The notes beneath the pieces were generated by a model. It was not told the DNA's origin and did no database searches. It saw nothing but the letters and a program-made list of their open reading frames with translations. The translations under genes and the position numbers were made by a program. From Torreya grandis (Eukaryota > Streptophyta > Pinopsida > Cupressales > Taxaceae), in the NCBI GenBank assembly GCA_037957365.1, contig JARHVA010000021.1, positions 4,112,001 to 4,176,000 on the forward strand: a stretch of DNA of 64,000 nucleotides. The letters run 5' to 3'. Of this stretch, positions 11,101 to 23,600 are shown one piece after another (position 1 is the stretch's first letter; every line of letters begins with the position of its first letter).

Positions 11101-12960
11101 TCTAGATTGAGGAGATGTGCTCATTTTTTGGAGGTTGTGGATCTATTATATGTCTCATGTATGCCATATATTAGATCAAGTAGAGCCTATCTTAGTGTAT
11201 TTAATGAGATATGGCATTCAGATATGTCGACTTTCCACTTACCCATAGGGAAGGCCATAGTCACATTGGAGGACATGTGCTATATTTTGAGATTTCCTAT
11301 GAGAGTATGATCATTACATTGGACTTATCCCTCAAGTTGATAGGATTTTCTAGAGGACTTGATCAACCACATGAATATGCCTATGCTTTATGGGATAATG
11401 GACATTGATTTTCTAGAGACCTTGATATATATTCATCCAAATAGCTTACCATGAGAGGTGCCCTCACCACTAGCTTAGTTTCATAGAAAGGTTGTGCTTA
11501 TGACCATCATCAGTGACATCTTATTTCTTGATAAGAGTTGCCTCTAATTTAATATGGGCTTGGGTGGATGATCAAATATGTGATTGACATGACCACTACC
11601 TTTGCTTTAGGGATCGTATTATTATCCCATATGTATATATACATTCATATAGTTGCATAATAGGGAGGTTGGAGTATTGGTGCATCTATGATGCTTCAGG
11701 TCTAGGAATGGGAGCACATTTCCATTGAGTGACCAGTAGGCCTTATATGGGTGGGGGTCTATAGGATCACATGTCCTATGGTTGGGTTTAGATAGGGGCC
11801 TACCAAAAAGGGCATAGAGGAGACATCTATAGTATTAGAGGGTGATATATGAAATGGGATGGGGACTTTGTATGGTATCCCTATTTATAATTTTAAATTC
11901 AATAGGTACAAGATGGTTGATATATGATTTTCAAGACCACTAGGTGCTTCATCATTGGTCAATATGTACACATTATGGAAGAGTATAGGCCAAACTAAGT
12001 TCAATGCCATTTTGGTATGTGGTAGGATGTGCTAGATGGTTCACATTTCTTTGCACATGTGTCCAAAGAGATCAACATAGTGATGTATCCTATAGATAGG
12101 TATGTGGCCATATCAAGCTTTCCATATGTACCATAGTTTGTATGGGTTTAAAAATGGGGCCCAAAAGATGTAGGAGTGATAATAACATATACAACATGGT
12201 GGGTCCAGTTTCAACCCAAGATATTGATAGTGCCCCAGGGTGCCCCGTGACATGTGGTACTACTACATGTCCTAGGATAAATACAAGCAAAAATGACTAT
12301 GGATTTATAGAGTGATAACACAACCATATAAATTATATCATCCCAAACTTAGGGCCAAATTATAATATTGGAGGTACACATTACAAGGTTGTTTAAGATA
12401 CATAAATGGAGATGGGGGAGCCAAACTAGGTAGGTCATTTAGGTATAGCTAGAGTAGGTAGAGATACATACATGTTCAAGGAGTATATTACCATGAGGGT
12501 GGATGAGATATATGGTTTACATGTTAGGATCACCTATTTTTAATAGCAGGTCATATACATAGATAGATATATTACATCCCTTTAGTCAGAGATTGCCTCA
12601 TTAAAGGCAAAGGTGTCCTTGATGACAATAATTTAGGGCAAGAGAGAGGGATAGGGAAATTTTATAAAGGATCTATAGGGAGTGAGATACATTAAATTAT
12701 GTGCTTACATAACTAGGTATATCATATATTTTCCTTGAGAGCCTATAGGCTAAGGGTGAGGTAGCTTATTATCATAATTTATATGAGGGTGTCATATTGA
12801 TAGAGGGTACAACACCTACTTTTGAGGATCATGAGGCATAGAGATCATCTTCTAGATATATTAGGTCAAGGACACATCACACATAAACATTAGGTAAGTA
12901 GATACATTAGCCTCCACCTCCTCCCCCACCATGGCCGATAAGTCATGAGGATACACAAAG
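11101..12960 (+). pseudogene. Plant mobile domain (PMD, MAIN-like) gene relic 1
   Basis: The piece at 11107-11310 reads LLYVSCMPYIRSS, then WHSDMSTFHLPIGKAIVTLE and a CYILRFP segment. This is the start of the PMD fold, where family members have an F-H-L-P-x-G-E/K block followed by T-x-L-E-D-V and a hydrophobic L-G-L-P-like run. Downstream, in shifted frames, are WDGDFVWYPYL near 11845-11875 and YRPN-VQCHFGMWQDV near 11985-12030, which match the later W-x-P-Y and R-V-x-R-Q-F-G blocks. A short heptad-like piece (SEIASLKAKVSL) follows near 12580. PMD proteins occur as host genes (MAIN/MAIL1, nuclear) and as passengers of transposable elements. Many stops make this copy a pseudogene. A related copy lies at 40343-41760. 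Confidence 0.65.
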
Positions 12961-13105
12961 TTAGAGTTGATGGGTTCATGATGGTAGATCTTTTATTTTT
13001 TACTATGACTTGTATATTTTTGTGATGTATATGACATTGTTATTATAATATATATGACATTAATTTTTTACCTTATTGATGTATATGAAATCTAAAATTA
13101 TTTTG

Positions 13106-13152
13106 GCACACATACACGTACACACACACGCACACTTACACCCACACACATG
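13106..13152. repeat. (CA)n-type microsatellite
   Basis: An interrupted run of CA dinucleotides with T and G substitutions, just downstream of PMD relic 1. Confidence 0.8.
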
Positions 13153-14750
13153 ATGCTCTTTTTGATTCAGTACTGTTATTGCTTCATGAAGATTAGAATA
13201 AATGTGATAGAATAGAAAATGTGATTGGATTTAGATTGTTTATTTATGTTTAATGTTGATATAGATGTTATTACAGAATATTTGTTTTCCATGATTCTAT
13301 TTTTTTAACATTGTAGATATATATGCTTTAGTAAATGTGATAATGTATGGCTTGGAATGAGATATTTGCATTTGTTCATGTTGGAAAATGTTTATGAATT
13401 TTTATATATTCTTATTGGTTAATATGCATCATGAGTAGCATATGATTAGTCATGTGATTCAATGATTGTGTTTTTGATTGGTAGACAAGCAAACTTATTG
13501 TTGTGACATTGCTTGTTAAACCTCTAGTACTTGACTTTTGATTTTGCATTTGACATTATGTACCATAATTATAAATAAATAATTATAGTAGTGGATGTCA
13601 TAAGTGTAAGAGATTTAATTTAAATGTAGATTTGAAAATCCTAGGGTCAAGATATGAATAATCAAGACCTAAATGCAAAAACATAATGCAATTAACTAAG
13701 ATTAGTTTAGATACAAACATATACAAATCAAAGTCAAGATAAAATAGATCAATAATTAAGTATAAATCATAATGCACTGAACCTAATTAAATCAAGTAAA
13801 ATTAAACAAAACACACTAGTAAGAAATCAAACCAGCACACATAAACACATAATAAAAAAGGAACAATCAAGTAGTTAGCTACTCATTTATGCTTATGTGA
13901 AAATAAGGCATTACTCTTGGGTACTACCCAAAGGTAGAATAAATATCAGATATGGCATTGATATAATTTTGGCATGTGGGGGATAGAAGAATAAGGAAGG
14001 GATGGTTGAGTTGACTTGAGATGCCCCATGTATCCAAGCATTTTTTGCATAGTCCATGTGAAGTACAAGCCAAGTGTAGCTCTCTCATAAAATGGGATAA
14101 AAAGAAAGGTAATGACAAGAGAGAAGATGCAATTAATTAGAATAAAAGGGGATGGACTCATAAAATGATGAGAGCATAAGATTGAAAAGGAAGGAGGATG
14201 ATGATAATAAGGATCAAGAGGATAAAATATGAATGTTCAAATGTCTAATACTCACACACTCTTTGGTCCTTCAAACATTCTCAATGTGCCTAATGGTAAG
14301 GAAAGATGAATATAAGAGTGGTTGAGCTATCTCTAGATACCCCATGTAACTAACATGTAGACCTTAGGATGATGTATTTATCCTAGAAATGGGAGTATAA
14401 TGAATAAATGACAATGTGGATTGGAAATGATCAGGATTAGATAATGTGTTCCCATCCAGGAGATGTTTTAAATGCAAAGGGAGGGTTACCCATGTTATAA
14501 TTAATTAGTGTCACCCAAAATGACCAAATTTAAGGGCCACTATGAAATAGGATGATAATTAGTTCAAATATTTTATGGTTTTATATCTCTCATGGAGATT
14601 TTTAACCCTTTCTAAATTTATGTTAATTTTTAGGATTTTGAAATAACTTATTTAAAAGAATATTCATCAAGTAGGATGCACAAAGGGATATAAAAATATG
14701 TACAAGGGAATGATCTATTATATGAAAAAATAACCTTATGTAGGGGTTTA
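13153..14750. other. No recognised gene; possible 3' flank or LTR of element B
   Basis: AT-rich sequence without a convincing domain on either strand. Short open pieces at 13924-14161 (minus) show no family motif. Its position, beyond the integrase of minus-strand element B, is where a 3' LTR would lie, but I could not match it to any sequence right of element B. A single unit of the 32-bp repeat found at 14759 also occurs near 14157. Confidence 0.3.
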
Positions 14751-14758
14751 AATTATTG

Positions 14759-14911
14759 ACTCATAAAACGATGAGAGTGTAGCTTAAATTACTCATAAAA
14801 TAACAAGAGGTGGATTAAGTTACTTGAAAAATGATGAGATTGTGGGTTAAATTTATCATAAAATGGTGATAATGTGGCTTAAATTACTCATAAAATTATG
14901 TGAGCATGATA
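14759..14911. repeat. 32-bp minisatellite, about five copies
   Basis: Units of 31-32 bp begin ACTCATAAAA and end (G/A)TTAAATT at 14759-14790, 14791-14821, 14822-14853, 14854-14885 and 14886 onward. They differ at several positions, so the array is old. It lies downstream of the integrase of element B. Confidence 0.75.
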
Positions 14912-15334
14912 TAGGGGTTGATTGAGCTAACCTCAAAAATTGAGTGCTACCTAAATAGTCCAAATGGATCTCAAGCCATTATAGTTCAAGACACAATGAA
15001 AGACACTACTAACCAACAATAGGTTTGAATATCAAGATTAAAAAAATGAGAATAATAGGTATATGATTTGGAAAAAGATAAAAGATGAAATTTTAAGGAC
15101 AATTATGCATAAAAACCATGATATAGTGTTCTAAGCTAATGCTTTCAAGGATGTGCTAATGATGACATAATATGAATTTATTGATGAATCTTTCTCTGAA
15201 TCTAGCATTGGAATATATCTATTATACTTGTAGACCAAAATCAAGATCAAGATGGTAATAAGATGAGGGGAAAAATAATATAGATTGACATAATTAAAAA
15301 CAAATGAAGGGAAGGTACTAGGCCATGCCCCCAA

Positions 15335-16430
15335 CTAGGGGTCCTCATAGATAATGTTCAAGTAAATCAAGTGTAAAAGTGCTTAAGATGCATAATATTC
15401 ATGGGCTCATCTAGATCTTGACCATTCAATGTATCTAACCCATATGCTCTAGACCCATAGTTAGCCATGAAAATGGATGATCAAAACCAATTAGGCTCAA
15501 ATTTTCCCTTTTTTTCATGCATTGCATCAGTATTTTTCTTATTCTCCTTCAGCATAATATCACCAAGTTCAAACTCTCTGGGTTTGATGCACTTGTTATA
15601 GTTGTAACCTAACCTATTTTGATATGCTTGAAGGTTATTCAGGGTAGCTACCTAATTTTCATCAAGTAGTTCTAGTTTTTGTAACTAAGATACTCTATAC
15701 TCCTCATCATTTATGATATTATACAATGAAATACACAAAGAAGGAAACTTGATCTCAATAGGGAGAATAGATTCAGTGCCAAAGATTAAGCAATATTGTG
15801 TGGCTCCTATTTGGGTTCGAGTATTGGTATGGTAGGCCCAGATTGTGGGAAATAATAACAAATTCTAATCATGACTAATGAAATTAATAATATTTTTAAG
15901 GATTTTGACAATGGTTTTGTTATATGCCTTAGCTTTGTCATTTCCTTGGGGAAAACAAGGAGTGGAAAGTCATTATTTAATATGGTACTAGGTATAGAGG
16001 GCTTTAACATCCTTATTTTTAAATGATATGCCATTATTAGATATAATTTCAAATAGGAATGCCAAAGTCATAAATGGGGTGGTTTAGAATGAATTTGGAA
16101 ATTTTCATACTAATTAAATAAGTGAGGGGATTTGCTTTGACCTATTTAGTAAAATTCTCAGTTGGAGTGAGAATGTGCTTATGGCCATCTAAACTGGTAG
16201 GATTTATTTTCCCTATGAGATTGATCCCACAATTTGAAAATGAACAAGGATTAGTGATTGGTTAAAATTATTGTGTTGGATCATGAATGAGGTCAACATG
16301 TTTTTTGGAAACCACATGTCTTGACATACACATATGCGTTTTCTTCCATAGTGGGATAATAACACCCATTACGTAGGAGTTTCTTGGAAAAGACCGTCCC
16401 ACTGGTTTGGGCCTCATAAATCCCTTCATG
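15335..16430 (-). pseudogene. Gypsy integrase relic, element B
   Basis: The minus strand reads CGINLIGKI, then GHKHILTPTENFTKWVKA, then EIISNNGISFKNKD near 16060-16020. The family has Asp in both the first block (GIDLIGKI) and the second (IISDNG), so both catalytic Asp are Asn here, each explained by one G-to-A change. The C-terminal part reads NRLGYNYNKCIKPREFELGD and LKENKKNTDAMHEKKGKF at 15480-15640, with the YGSRAYGLDTLNG block near 15440. Stops and shifts are frequent. It follows the second RNase H. Confidence 0.7.
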
Positions 16431-16689
16431 AACTTATTTAAGCATTAATACATATTCTACTAAATTTAAATAATGAATCATAGTTCCATCATAACCTTTA
16501 TGATAGAGTGTAACACCGAGTAAGGTATAACAAGAGGCTTTGTGAATAAAGACTTTTTATTGGTTGTGAGAAATGTTGGTAGGAAGGATGTGATCATAGA
16601 GATAATCATATAAATCATGGTAACAAGGTGAGTTGGGACCAAAAATATCACATACCATTTCGGATGTTGACTAATCATAAGCTGGTTTC

Positions 16690-17125
16690 AAAATATGTCC
16701 AATGAGGAATTGGTAATCTTGGACATGTTCTATAATTACTATCAATGAGTCAATTATTTCCATTGTTTTTATTGTCTTGTTACTAGCCCTTAGGATCTAA
16801 TCAATTTGGATATGTTCAAAGTTTTGATTAAGGCTATCCACCATGTCTTTTTAAGGTATAAGATTCTCATCCTTTTTATAGTATTCATATGGCACCTGAT
16901 TAATAATTAACTAAGAATCTCCACAATCATGCAATGGATTAATATTCCATTATACCACTAGGTGAAACACTATAATAAGTGCTTCATATTTTACCATATT
17001 TTTGGTACAAGTGAAACCAATATGGAAAGCCTTGGGAAAAATATCTTTATGGTGTTATGAATAAAATTCCATCTCTAGATCCATGAGATGTGTAGGAACC
17101 ATCAAAGTATAGTGTCCACTATTAA
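16690..17125 (-). pseudogene. Second RNase H (Tat-type) relic, element B
   Basis: The minus strand at about 17115-17050 reads WILYFDGSYTSHGSRDGILF, matching the start of the extra, archaeal-like RNase H of Tat/Ogre elements (W-x-L-Y-F-D-G-S, with the first catalytic Asp). Weaker pieces continue to about 16690. It lies between the first RNase H and integrase, as in Tat. The C-terminal catalytic residues cannot be seen clearly because of stops. Confidence 0.55.
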
Positions 17126-17199
17126 GATTCAAAAGGCGTTTCAACCAAAGTCAAGATTGACTCATTAGGTAAATTAAAAGAGAGTAATTTGATATCTGA

Positions 17200-17640
17200 T
17201 AAGGGTGATTCAACAAGTTGATCTGTAAGTACTTACCCCTTAATTTATTTCCAATGTACATATTTAATCTCAAATTCACTCAATAACACTAGCCATTTAG
17301 CCATGCGACCAATCAAAGTTGTCTTGGAAAGTAAATATTTGATTGGGTCCACTTTGGCAATAATAATGATTTTATTGTTGAGCATGTAATGTCTCAAATT
17401 TTGGGATGTGAACACCATTTCTAGGTAGGATTTTTCAATTGGTTTATATTTTTTCATAGTCAACCAATGTTCTTATTAAACAATATGTTGTTTTTTCTTT
17501 CTCATGATCATTATGTTGGGAAATAAGTTCCCAAGGCATGTTTTATTGTTGAGTTGTAGAGGAGTAATAACTTCCCAAGCATTAATGGGGCTAAGAGAGG
17601 TGAATTTGAAAAATAATCCTTAAAATGCTCAAATGTTTAT
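17200..17640 (-). pseudogene. Gypsy RNase H relic, element B
   Basis: The open piece at 17463-17245 reads YKPIEKSYLEMVFTSQNLRH, then DPIKYLLSKTTLIGRMAKWL and LLSEFEIKYV, the standard C-terminal half of the RT-linked RNase H in Tat-type elements. The N-terminal half is in other frames at 17464-17640, including a block ending FPT and the LLLYNS strand. The D-to-N-like drift seen in this element makes activity impossible to judge, but stops show it is dead. Confidence 0.85.
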
Positions 17641-18510
17641 CGACATTCAGCATTCCATGGAAAATTTGTGCCCTTCTTCAAAATGTGAGTGAAAATATGG
17701 CATTTGTCTACCAATTTTGAAATGAAACATTGAATGGATTCAATTTTGCCCTAAAAACTATGGAGATACTTCACATTAGAAAGAGGAGGCATTTATATAA
17801 TGGCATTAACCTTAGATGGATTGACTTTAATTCCCCTATGATAGATAATTAAACCTATAAATTTTCCAAAATTGATTCCAAATATGCACTCCTTGGGATT
17901 AAGCCACACCTTGTATTCACAAAGCCTTTCAAATATCTTCCTTAAAGTTTTGGGTGGTTTGTCTTGGCCTTGGATTTCCTAGAATATCATCCACATAACC
18001 CTTTATAATATCATGCATCATGTCATGGAATATGATGGTCATTTCACATTAGTATCTATCATTCTTGAGTTCAAATGACATCACTTGATAATAAATGTCC
18101 CCCATGAAGTACTAATGTTTTTTTGTGTTGATCTTTTGAATATGGAATATACTATCATATCAATGTTTAATTAAGGAAATTCATCCTATAGGCATATTTT
18201 ATTAATATCTATAAGATCTTTGCATAGGTAGATTCCTTTTGGTTTCTTGCTAACTTGGACGATGTTGGATATCCATTCTGAATAGTTTATGGGACAAATG
18301 CATCCTGCCCCTAGTAAATTTTCCAATTCCTTTCTTATTAGAATGGTAATTCAATTGTGCATTTTTATTAGCTTTTGTTTTATTGGCTTTGCATCTTGGT
18401 GTAAAAAAACATGGTTTACAACTAACGAATGATCTAAGCTAGGCCTATGTGAATAGGACAAGGAAAAATATCAATAAATTCCTAAAGGAGGGAAATAAGG
18501 AGTTGATGTT
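17641..18510 (-). pseudogene. Gypsy reverse transcriptase relic, element B
   Basis: The active-site box is intact as GYVDDIL at about 17999-17980 (minus). Other blocks in order are INYSEWISNIVQVSKKPKG and LCKDLIDINK near 18250-18190, FERLCEYKVWLNPKECIFG near 17935-17880, GKFIGLIIYHRGIKVNPSKV near 17860-17805, and PPLSNVKYLHSFQGKIESIQ near 17795-17735. These are the fingers, palm and thumb blocks of Tat/Ogre RT. Several frameshifts separate them. Confidence 0.85.
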
Positions 18511-20100
18511 CCTCTTCAGTAAGGGATTCTCTAAGTGTAATCCATTTGGGATCATTTGGTGTTCTAATTTTTAATTTTATGGTGTCCTCTATGAGTAATG
18601 TAGAACCAGATTTTAGAATAGTCAATAATGAGGTACATTAACCTTCTTCATCATATTTTGGCTCAACTAGCTCATCAAGATCACCCATATAGGAATAATC
18701 TGAATCATCAAAGGCTAGAAAAGGTCACTTAACAAATGTATGTGGGAAGTCTTGAACCAATTATTTAGATACCTTCTAACCTTCCAAATTGCTTCTTGAC
18801 CCATATGATATCTGGGGACTGAGGCACTCTAAGCTTAATTTGAAATAGGGATAACTTCCCCATCTAATAGCACATGAAATAGGTTTTCACCATAGGACTT
18901 GTCTTTTTATTTACTATTTTCTTGGTCTAAAAGTGCCTTAAAGAGGTTTTCATTTTGGGATCTCAATGTTTCATTTTTTTTTCTTTTTTTTCTTTATGAC
19001 CAAGGAAGTTTATTTAATCTCTAAAATAGGAAGTAGAGTCTAATATACTAGTAAATACTTGCTTATGATCACCAATCAAAAAATCATCTTTGAGGCCCAT
19101 GAACTCATAAATTGCCTCATCATTCTATAAATTATCCAATGGTATAATTGAATCTTGTTGGTCCCTATCAATCAATTGGGGTGATGAAGGAAAAGAGGGG
19201 AATTATAAGTGATAGAAGTTGATGGTATAAATGGTATTAAGATTAAAAATTTTGGTATCGGCTAACTCATCATAGATGCTATAGTAGGACTTTGTGTCAT
19301 TGCTTACATCTTCATCGTTAGGTGCTAAAGTGTTATCACTCTTGAGATATGAGGGGTCACCCCTAGGTAGTTTTTCCTTTATGTTTGGTAGTAGCTATAG
19401 GCTCAATAGGACCTTGTTGGTTTTCCCCCAGGCCTTTACCTTCATAATCTTTTTTATCCATTATTATATTTAGAATAAGATATTTTTTTCTTTGGTAGTA
19501 AGTGGTGAAGACATCATTATAAAAGCATGAATAATCATCACCTTTGATTTCTCCTTGGTATTGTGAAGTAGTTTTGACAAAATCAATAGGTCCCCTTTGA
19601 TAAGATTCAACATTTTTATGTCATTCCATTTGAACACTCTTCACTTTAGGCCTATCATGTGATTTAAGAAATTCAAGAAATTTGGCTATATGAAACACAT
19701 TGCCAATTTGGTATTCACCAAAGCCTTTGTCTTAAATGGTAAAATGATAGGATATTTAGGGAGGTAGTTTAGATGACATAGATGCAGGGGTGCTTGGATC
19801 CACATAATTTGACTCAGGAAGTTAGAAGACTACATCTTTATCCTTTTTAGGGACATGTTCTAGGCCAAGATGATAATTATAGCTTTCATATTCCACTTCA
19901 AAATGTTTACAATATTGATACGAGTGTAAATCACCAAGAATGGTGACCTCCATTCCATAATGAGGGAATTTAATTCACTAATTTTGATTAGAAGGTACTA
20001 CATGTACTTCATGTATCCAATATCAACCAATGACGAAGTTTTATGACATTTCTAGATCGAGAATATGGTAAACGGTATCATGGGTTAGAGGCTCAATAAT
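18511..20100 (-). other. Long protease-RT spacer of element B
   Basis: About 1.6 kb with no recognised domain. Acidic coding-like pieces occur on the minus strand, for example around 18640-18720 and 19060-19180. Tat/Ogre elements typically have a long, poorly conserved spacer between protease and RT, so this is probably the same. Confidence 0.35.
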
Positions 20101-20340
20101 AATAGGCAAGAAATTGGTTCACTGTGATTCCATCTCCTCATTTTCATAGGATTTAATCATAATAGTGTCTAGTTGAAGATCCATCATAGTGTAGTCCAAA
20201 TGTTTAACCAACTTTAAAGATAAAATATTTAGACCCAAACCATTATCTATGAGGATAAACTTGATCTTATGCCTAAAAATGATTGCTTCTATATAAAATG
20301 GATTATTGTGAAGAGGACTAAAGGATGACATATTTATTTA
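20101..20340 (-). pseudogene. Aspartyl protease relic, element B
   Basis: The open piece at 20331-20119 reads LHNNPFYIEAIIFRHKIKF, then ILIDNGLGLNILSLKLVKHL and a DYTMMDLQLD segment. This matches the Tat-type protease, where family members have I-L-I-D-x-G-S and N-I-L; the active-site triplet is D-N-G here rather than D-T/S-G. The length visible, about 70 residues, is the core only. It lies between Gag and RT. Confidence 0.65.
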
Positions 20341-20559
20341 TTCAAACGTAAGTTTTTGTCCTTGATATACATGACCCACAAGTGATTGGAACTTATCATG
20401 AAAAATGCCAGTGGAGACCTTTGATTGGCTCAAAATCTAATTCAGTATGTTCTTGTGAACATTAGATGTATGTAAGAGATCTACGATAGAAATATATGTC
20501 GGTGTTTTGTGTAATTATTGCACAAGATCACATGAATTTTCATTAGTCGAAAGCAATTG

Positions 20560-22300
20560 GTTTGGTATTTTTATGAAAAATATCTTGAATGGGATTATTG
20601 GGGGAAGAAGGTTTGGGACCTTGGATTGTAACCTTGGAATGTTGAGTTGTGATTGCACAAACTCAAGTTAGAGGAGGGTTACTATAATTATAAGAAGGGG
20701 AATTAAGGCCTAGAATGGTAACTCTTGGATGTTGATGATCATTAATTTTGTTTCGATCCAAAGGAGGATTATCGACATATGGGGGTGGAGGTCCTAAAAT
20801 GGAAGAAGGTAAACACTAGGTATTGTTAGTTATTAGTTTAGGAATAATTTTGATAGTAGCTATATGACCATGATTAATGTGACCTACAACATTTTTGTAT
20901 TCATATGGGACATTATTATGGCTAACCTAGTTAAAATGGGTATCATGACCTTGATTCTAATTAATTTATTGTTGTGGTTGATTAGATCATTAACTCTGAT
21001 TGTTGGGAATCCACTTTTGGTTATGATTGTTGTTTTGGCACTGATTTTTAATTATGATTGTTATAGTTGTGTTATGGAAAAAAAATTAAATATCCAAATT
21101 TTTATTAGACATTGAAGCAATATTATCCAACTCTATTTCTCCATTATCTATAAAATATTGAATGAAGTGCCAAAGATACACACATCTATGAATAAAATGA
21201 CCCTGAACCTAATGGTACTCATAGAACTTGTTCTCCTTGTACAAGGTGGGTTTAGGTTGGCCTTATGTAAATGGTTTTGGAATCAGACAAATGAAAATAT
21301 TATCTACATCAATATTTTGTAACACTACCTTGATAGGTTTGTCAAGTTCACTAAAAACTATGTATTGATATTGACCTTTTCTTGGAGGTAGTATCTGTAA
21401 AGTAAGTTTTTGAGTGGGTGAAATTTCTTGGGTAGGTGGTGGTTGTAATGTTTTCACATATCTAGATTTTGTTACCATGTCCCCTAAAACATTTTTATTT
21501 ATATTAAAAGCTTTAGGTTTTTAATATGTACTCGCTTGATCTTATTAGGAGTTTGTTTCTGAACCTGGTTTTGGGTTTGGTTTTGATAATAGATTTTGAT
21601 TCATCCATAAATGATGGCTTGCTCAATTTTTAGTCCTTTGTCAATAATATCTTCTAATGTATTTTTACAATGAAGTTTGAGTTTATAGGCTATGTCCATT
21701 TAAAGGTTGGTAGTAAAAAATATCTAATTTCTTATCTAAGAGGTTATGTAGGAATCAGTTGGCTACTACACACCACCATTGCAAATAACTATCAGATCTC
21801 TCTCCTCTTCTTTGTTTGGCATGACACAAATCAACCATAATTACCTCATGTTATACATTATAGGAGAAGTGTTTCACAAACATTTTAGATAAGTCATCAA
21901 AATTATCAATACAATTTTTGGGTAGATGGAGAAATCACTCCAAATCTTGCCTAACCAAACTACAAGGAAATAGATGAAGCAAATACACACTATTGTATAC
22001 CACCTCTTGGCAAGAAATGAAGAACTCTTTTAAGTATTTAGATCACCCTTCCCTTTGTATTTTTTAAATTTAGGCATCTCAAAATGATGTGGGAAATGTA
22101 TCTAAAGATAGCTCATATCAAAGGGATAATATCATATGTCATCCAATTTGAACTTTTTACCTTAATTTCCTGCTTATATTATAAAAACTACATCTTTTAC
22201 CTCTTGTAAGTCCTAAAAATTTGGGACAGATTAAGAGGGAATGGCCACATGTGAATAGGTATTCAAATGTGGATTACTTTTACTTGGATAAAGAGGTGGT
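20560..22300 (-). pseudogene. Gag relic, element B
   Basis: The minus strand at about 21960-21780 reads LPKNCIDNFDDLSKMFVKHF and CHAKQRRGERSDSYLQWW, matching the capsid region of plant Gypsy Gag (usual pattern: W-x2-L-x2-F, then Q-x2-E-S-L). An open piece at 21478-21263 follows. At about 21235-21145 the strand reads YH-VQGHFIHRCVYL, the single H-x-x-x-G-H-x-T-x-x-C box typical of Tat Gag. Stops and shifts are frequent. Confidence 0.6.
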
Positions 22301-22664
22301 ATGGGGTGTTTGGGAATATTTACCCTATTAACTATTCTACCAAGAATATACACCCTTTGATTTGCGTTATATTGTTGATAGGGAACTTGTTGTTGATAAG
22401 TGTTTAGAGGAGGATTAGGAATGTGATTTTGGTTTAGAGGGAATTGTGGTTTGAATGGAAGAATATTTTTTTATTGATTGGACATGACTTATTGGGAATG
22501 GAAAGGAACCTATTATTGATTCATAGGAATCTATGATATGAATGGGATTTGTTGCTAGTTAGGAAAGGCATAGGCATTTGCTAACAAGAATTGGTATGTG
22601 GTTGAATACTAGGAACACATTATTGATTATAAAATGCCTATTAGGGATTGGATGCCATGTGTTG

Positions 22665-22760
22665 TGGTGTAGGATTGATCACCACCTATTAAGGTACAGG
22701 ATTGGTCACCACTTGATGAAGTGGAGGATTGGTCACCACTTGTTGAAGTAGAGGATTAGT
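22665..22760 (-). repeat. Short in-frame tandem repeat in Gag of B
   Basis: About three units of roughly 30-33 bp carrying AGGATTG(A/G)TCACCACCT or a close form. On the minus strand each encodes QVVTNP or a variant, so this is a coding repeat that expanded while the element was active. Confidence 0.65.
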
Positions 22761-23349
22761 TAGGGTTTATTGCATATTAGGAGAAAGGGCTTGTTTTGAT
22801 GGGGTATTTACAAATTTTTATTCTAGAGTAGGCATGTTTTTAACCTATTATTTTAGACTATTTATAATTTTGGGGGATTTGGATCAAGCTTAGTCAATGG
22901 ATCATTGTCATATATAGGAGTTTCAAATAGATCTTTGACTAATGTGTTACTATCAAACAGATTGGTATTGGGTGTATAATGGACTAGTGAATCTAATTAT
23001 TGTTTAGTTGGTGGAGTTTATCCATAAGTGGAGGATTTTTAATATCAAGAGTAATTAAGGAGTTATCCAAAGCAACCAAGACCTAACTAGCATGTTGTAT
23101 TTAAGAGGCAATAAATTTGCTTTGTGAAGGTGGATCAATAAGTTGACCTCTTCCTTTACTAGATATCACAAGAGCTTGACTAGAGATTGGTATAAGAGCC
23201 CGACTTTAGCTAGAAGTAGTTTGATTATTTGGTAGTGAAAGGGGCATCTCTTCAGTAGTTCTAACCAAATAACATAAGTTATCCTTTGGAAATCTAGTAC
23301 CAATCTCTAACAATATTACGAGATTTTCATCTTTGCTTGTAAATTTGTC

Positions 23350-23490
23350 TTATCCATACTCTGTACTAAATGGCATATTCATGAGGTACTATTGAGGTTG
23401 TCCAGGTTCTACACTATATGGCAAATTTGAAAGGTATTGTGTAAATTGACTTGGTCCAGGTTAAACACCAAATGGCACATTTGTGAGATA
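23350..23490 (-). repeat. About 60-bp tandem repeat in Gag N-terminus of B
   Basis: Three units, each starting near AAATGGCA(T/C)ATT and separated by about 60 bp. On the minus strand they read PF(S/G)-type and P-G-P/Q-containing peptides of about 20 residues (for example LPYSVEPGQPQ). The unit spacing is a multiple of three. Confidence 0.55.
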
Positions 23491-23600
23491 TTGATCTACC
23501 TCATCCTCTATATTATCAACATATTATTCATACCCAAATGGATTCCACTCTCTCATTAAAGGAGGGCTTAAAAATAACTCCACTGCATGTATACTTTGAT

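Larger units (their letters stand above)
22301..23600 (-). pseudogene. Repeat-rich Gag N-terminal region, element B
   Basis: Low-complexity coding-like sequence upstream (on the minus strand) of the capsid domain. It is rich in Pro, Gln and Asn and contains two imperfect internal repeats, listed separately. Tat/Ogre elements often have an extended N-terminal Gag, so this assignment follows from position. No domain is visible. Confidence 0.35.

Noticed and set aside
13106..13152. CA-rich run considered as telomeric or centromeric repeat.
   Set aside because: It is an ordinary interrupted dinucleotide microsatellite; no TTTAGGG-type units occur nearby.
22665..22760. Short repeats considered as a CRISPR array.
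   Set aside because: Units are adjacent and diverged, with no unique spacers, and they lie in a plant Gag frame.
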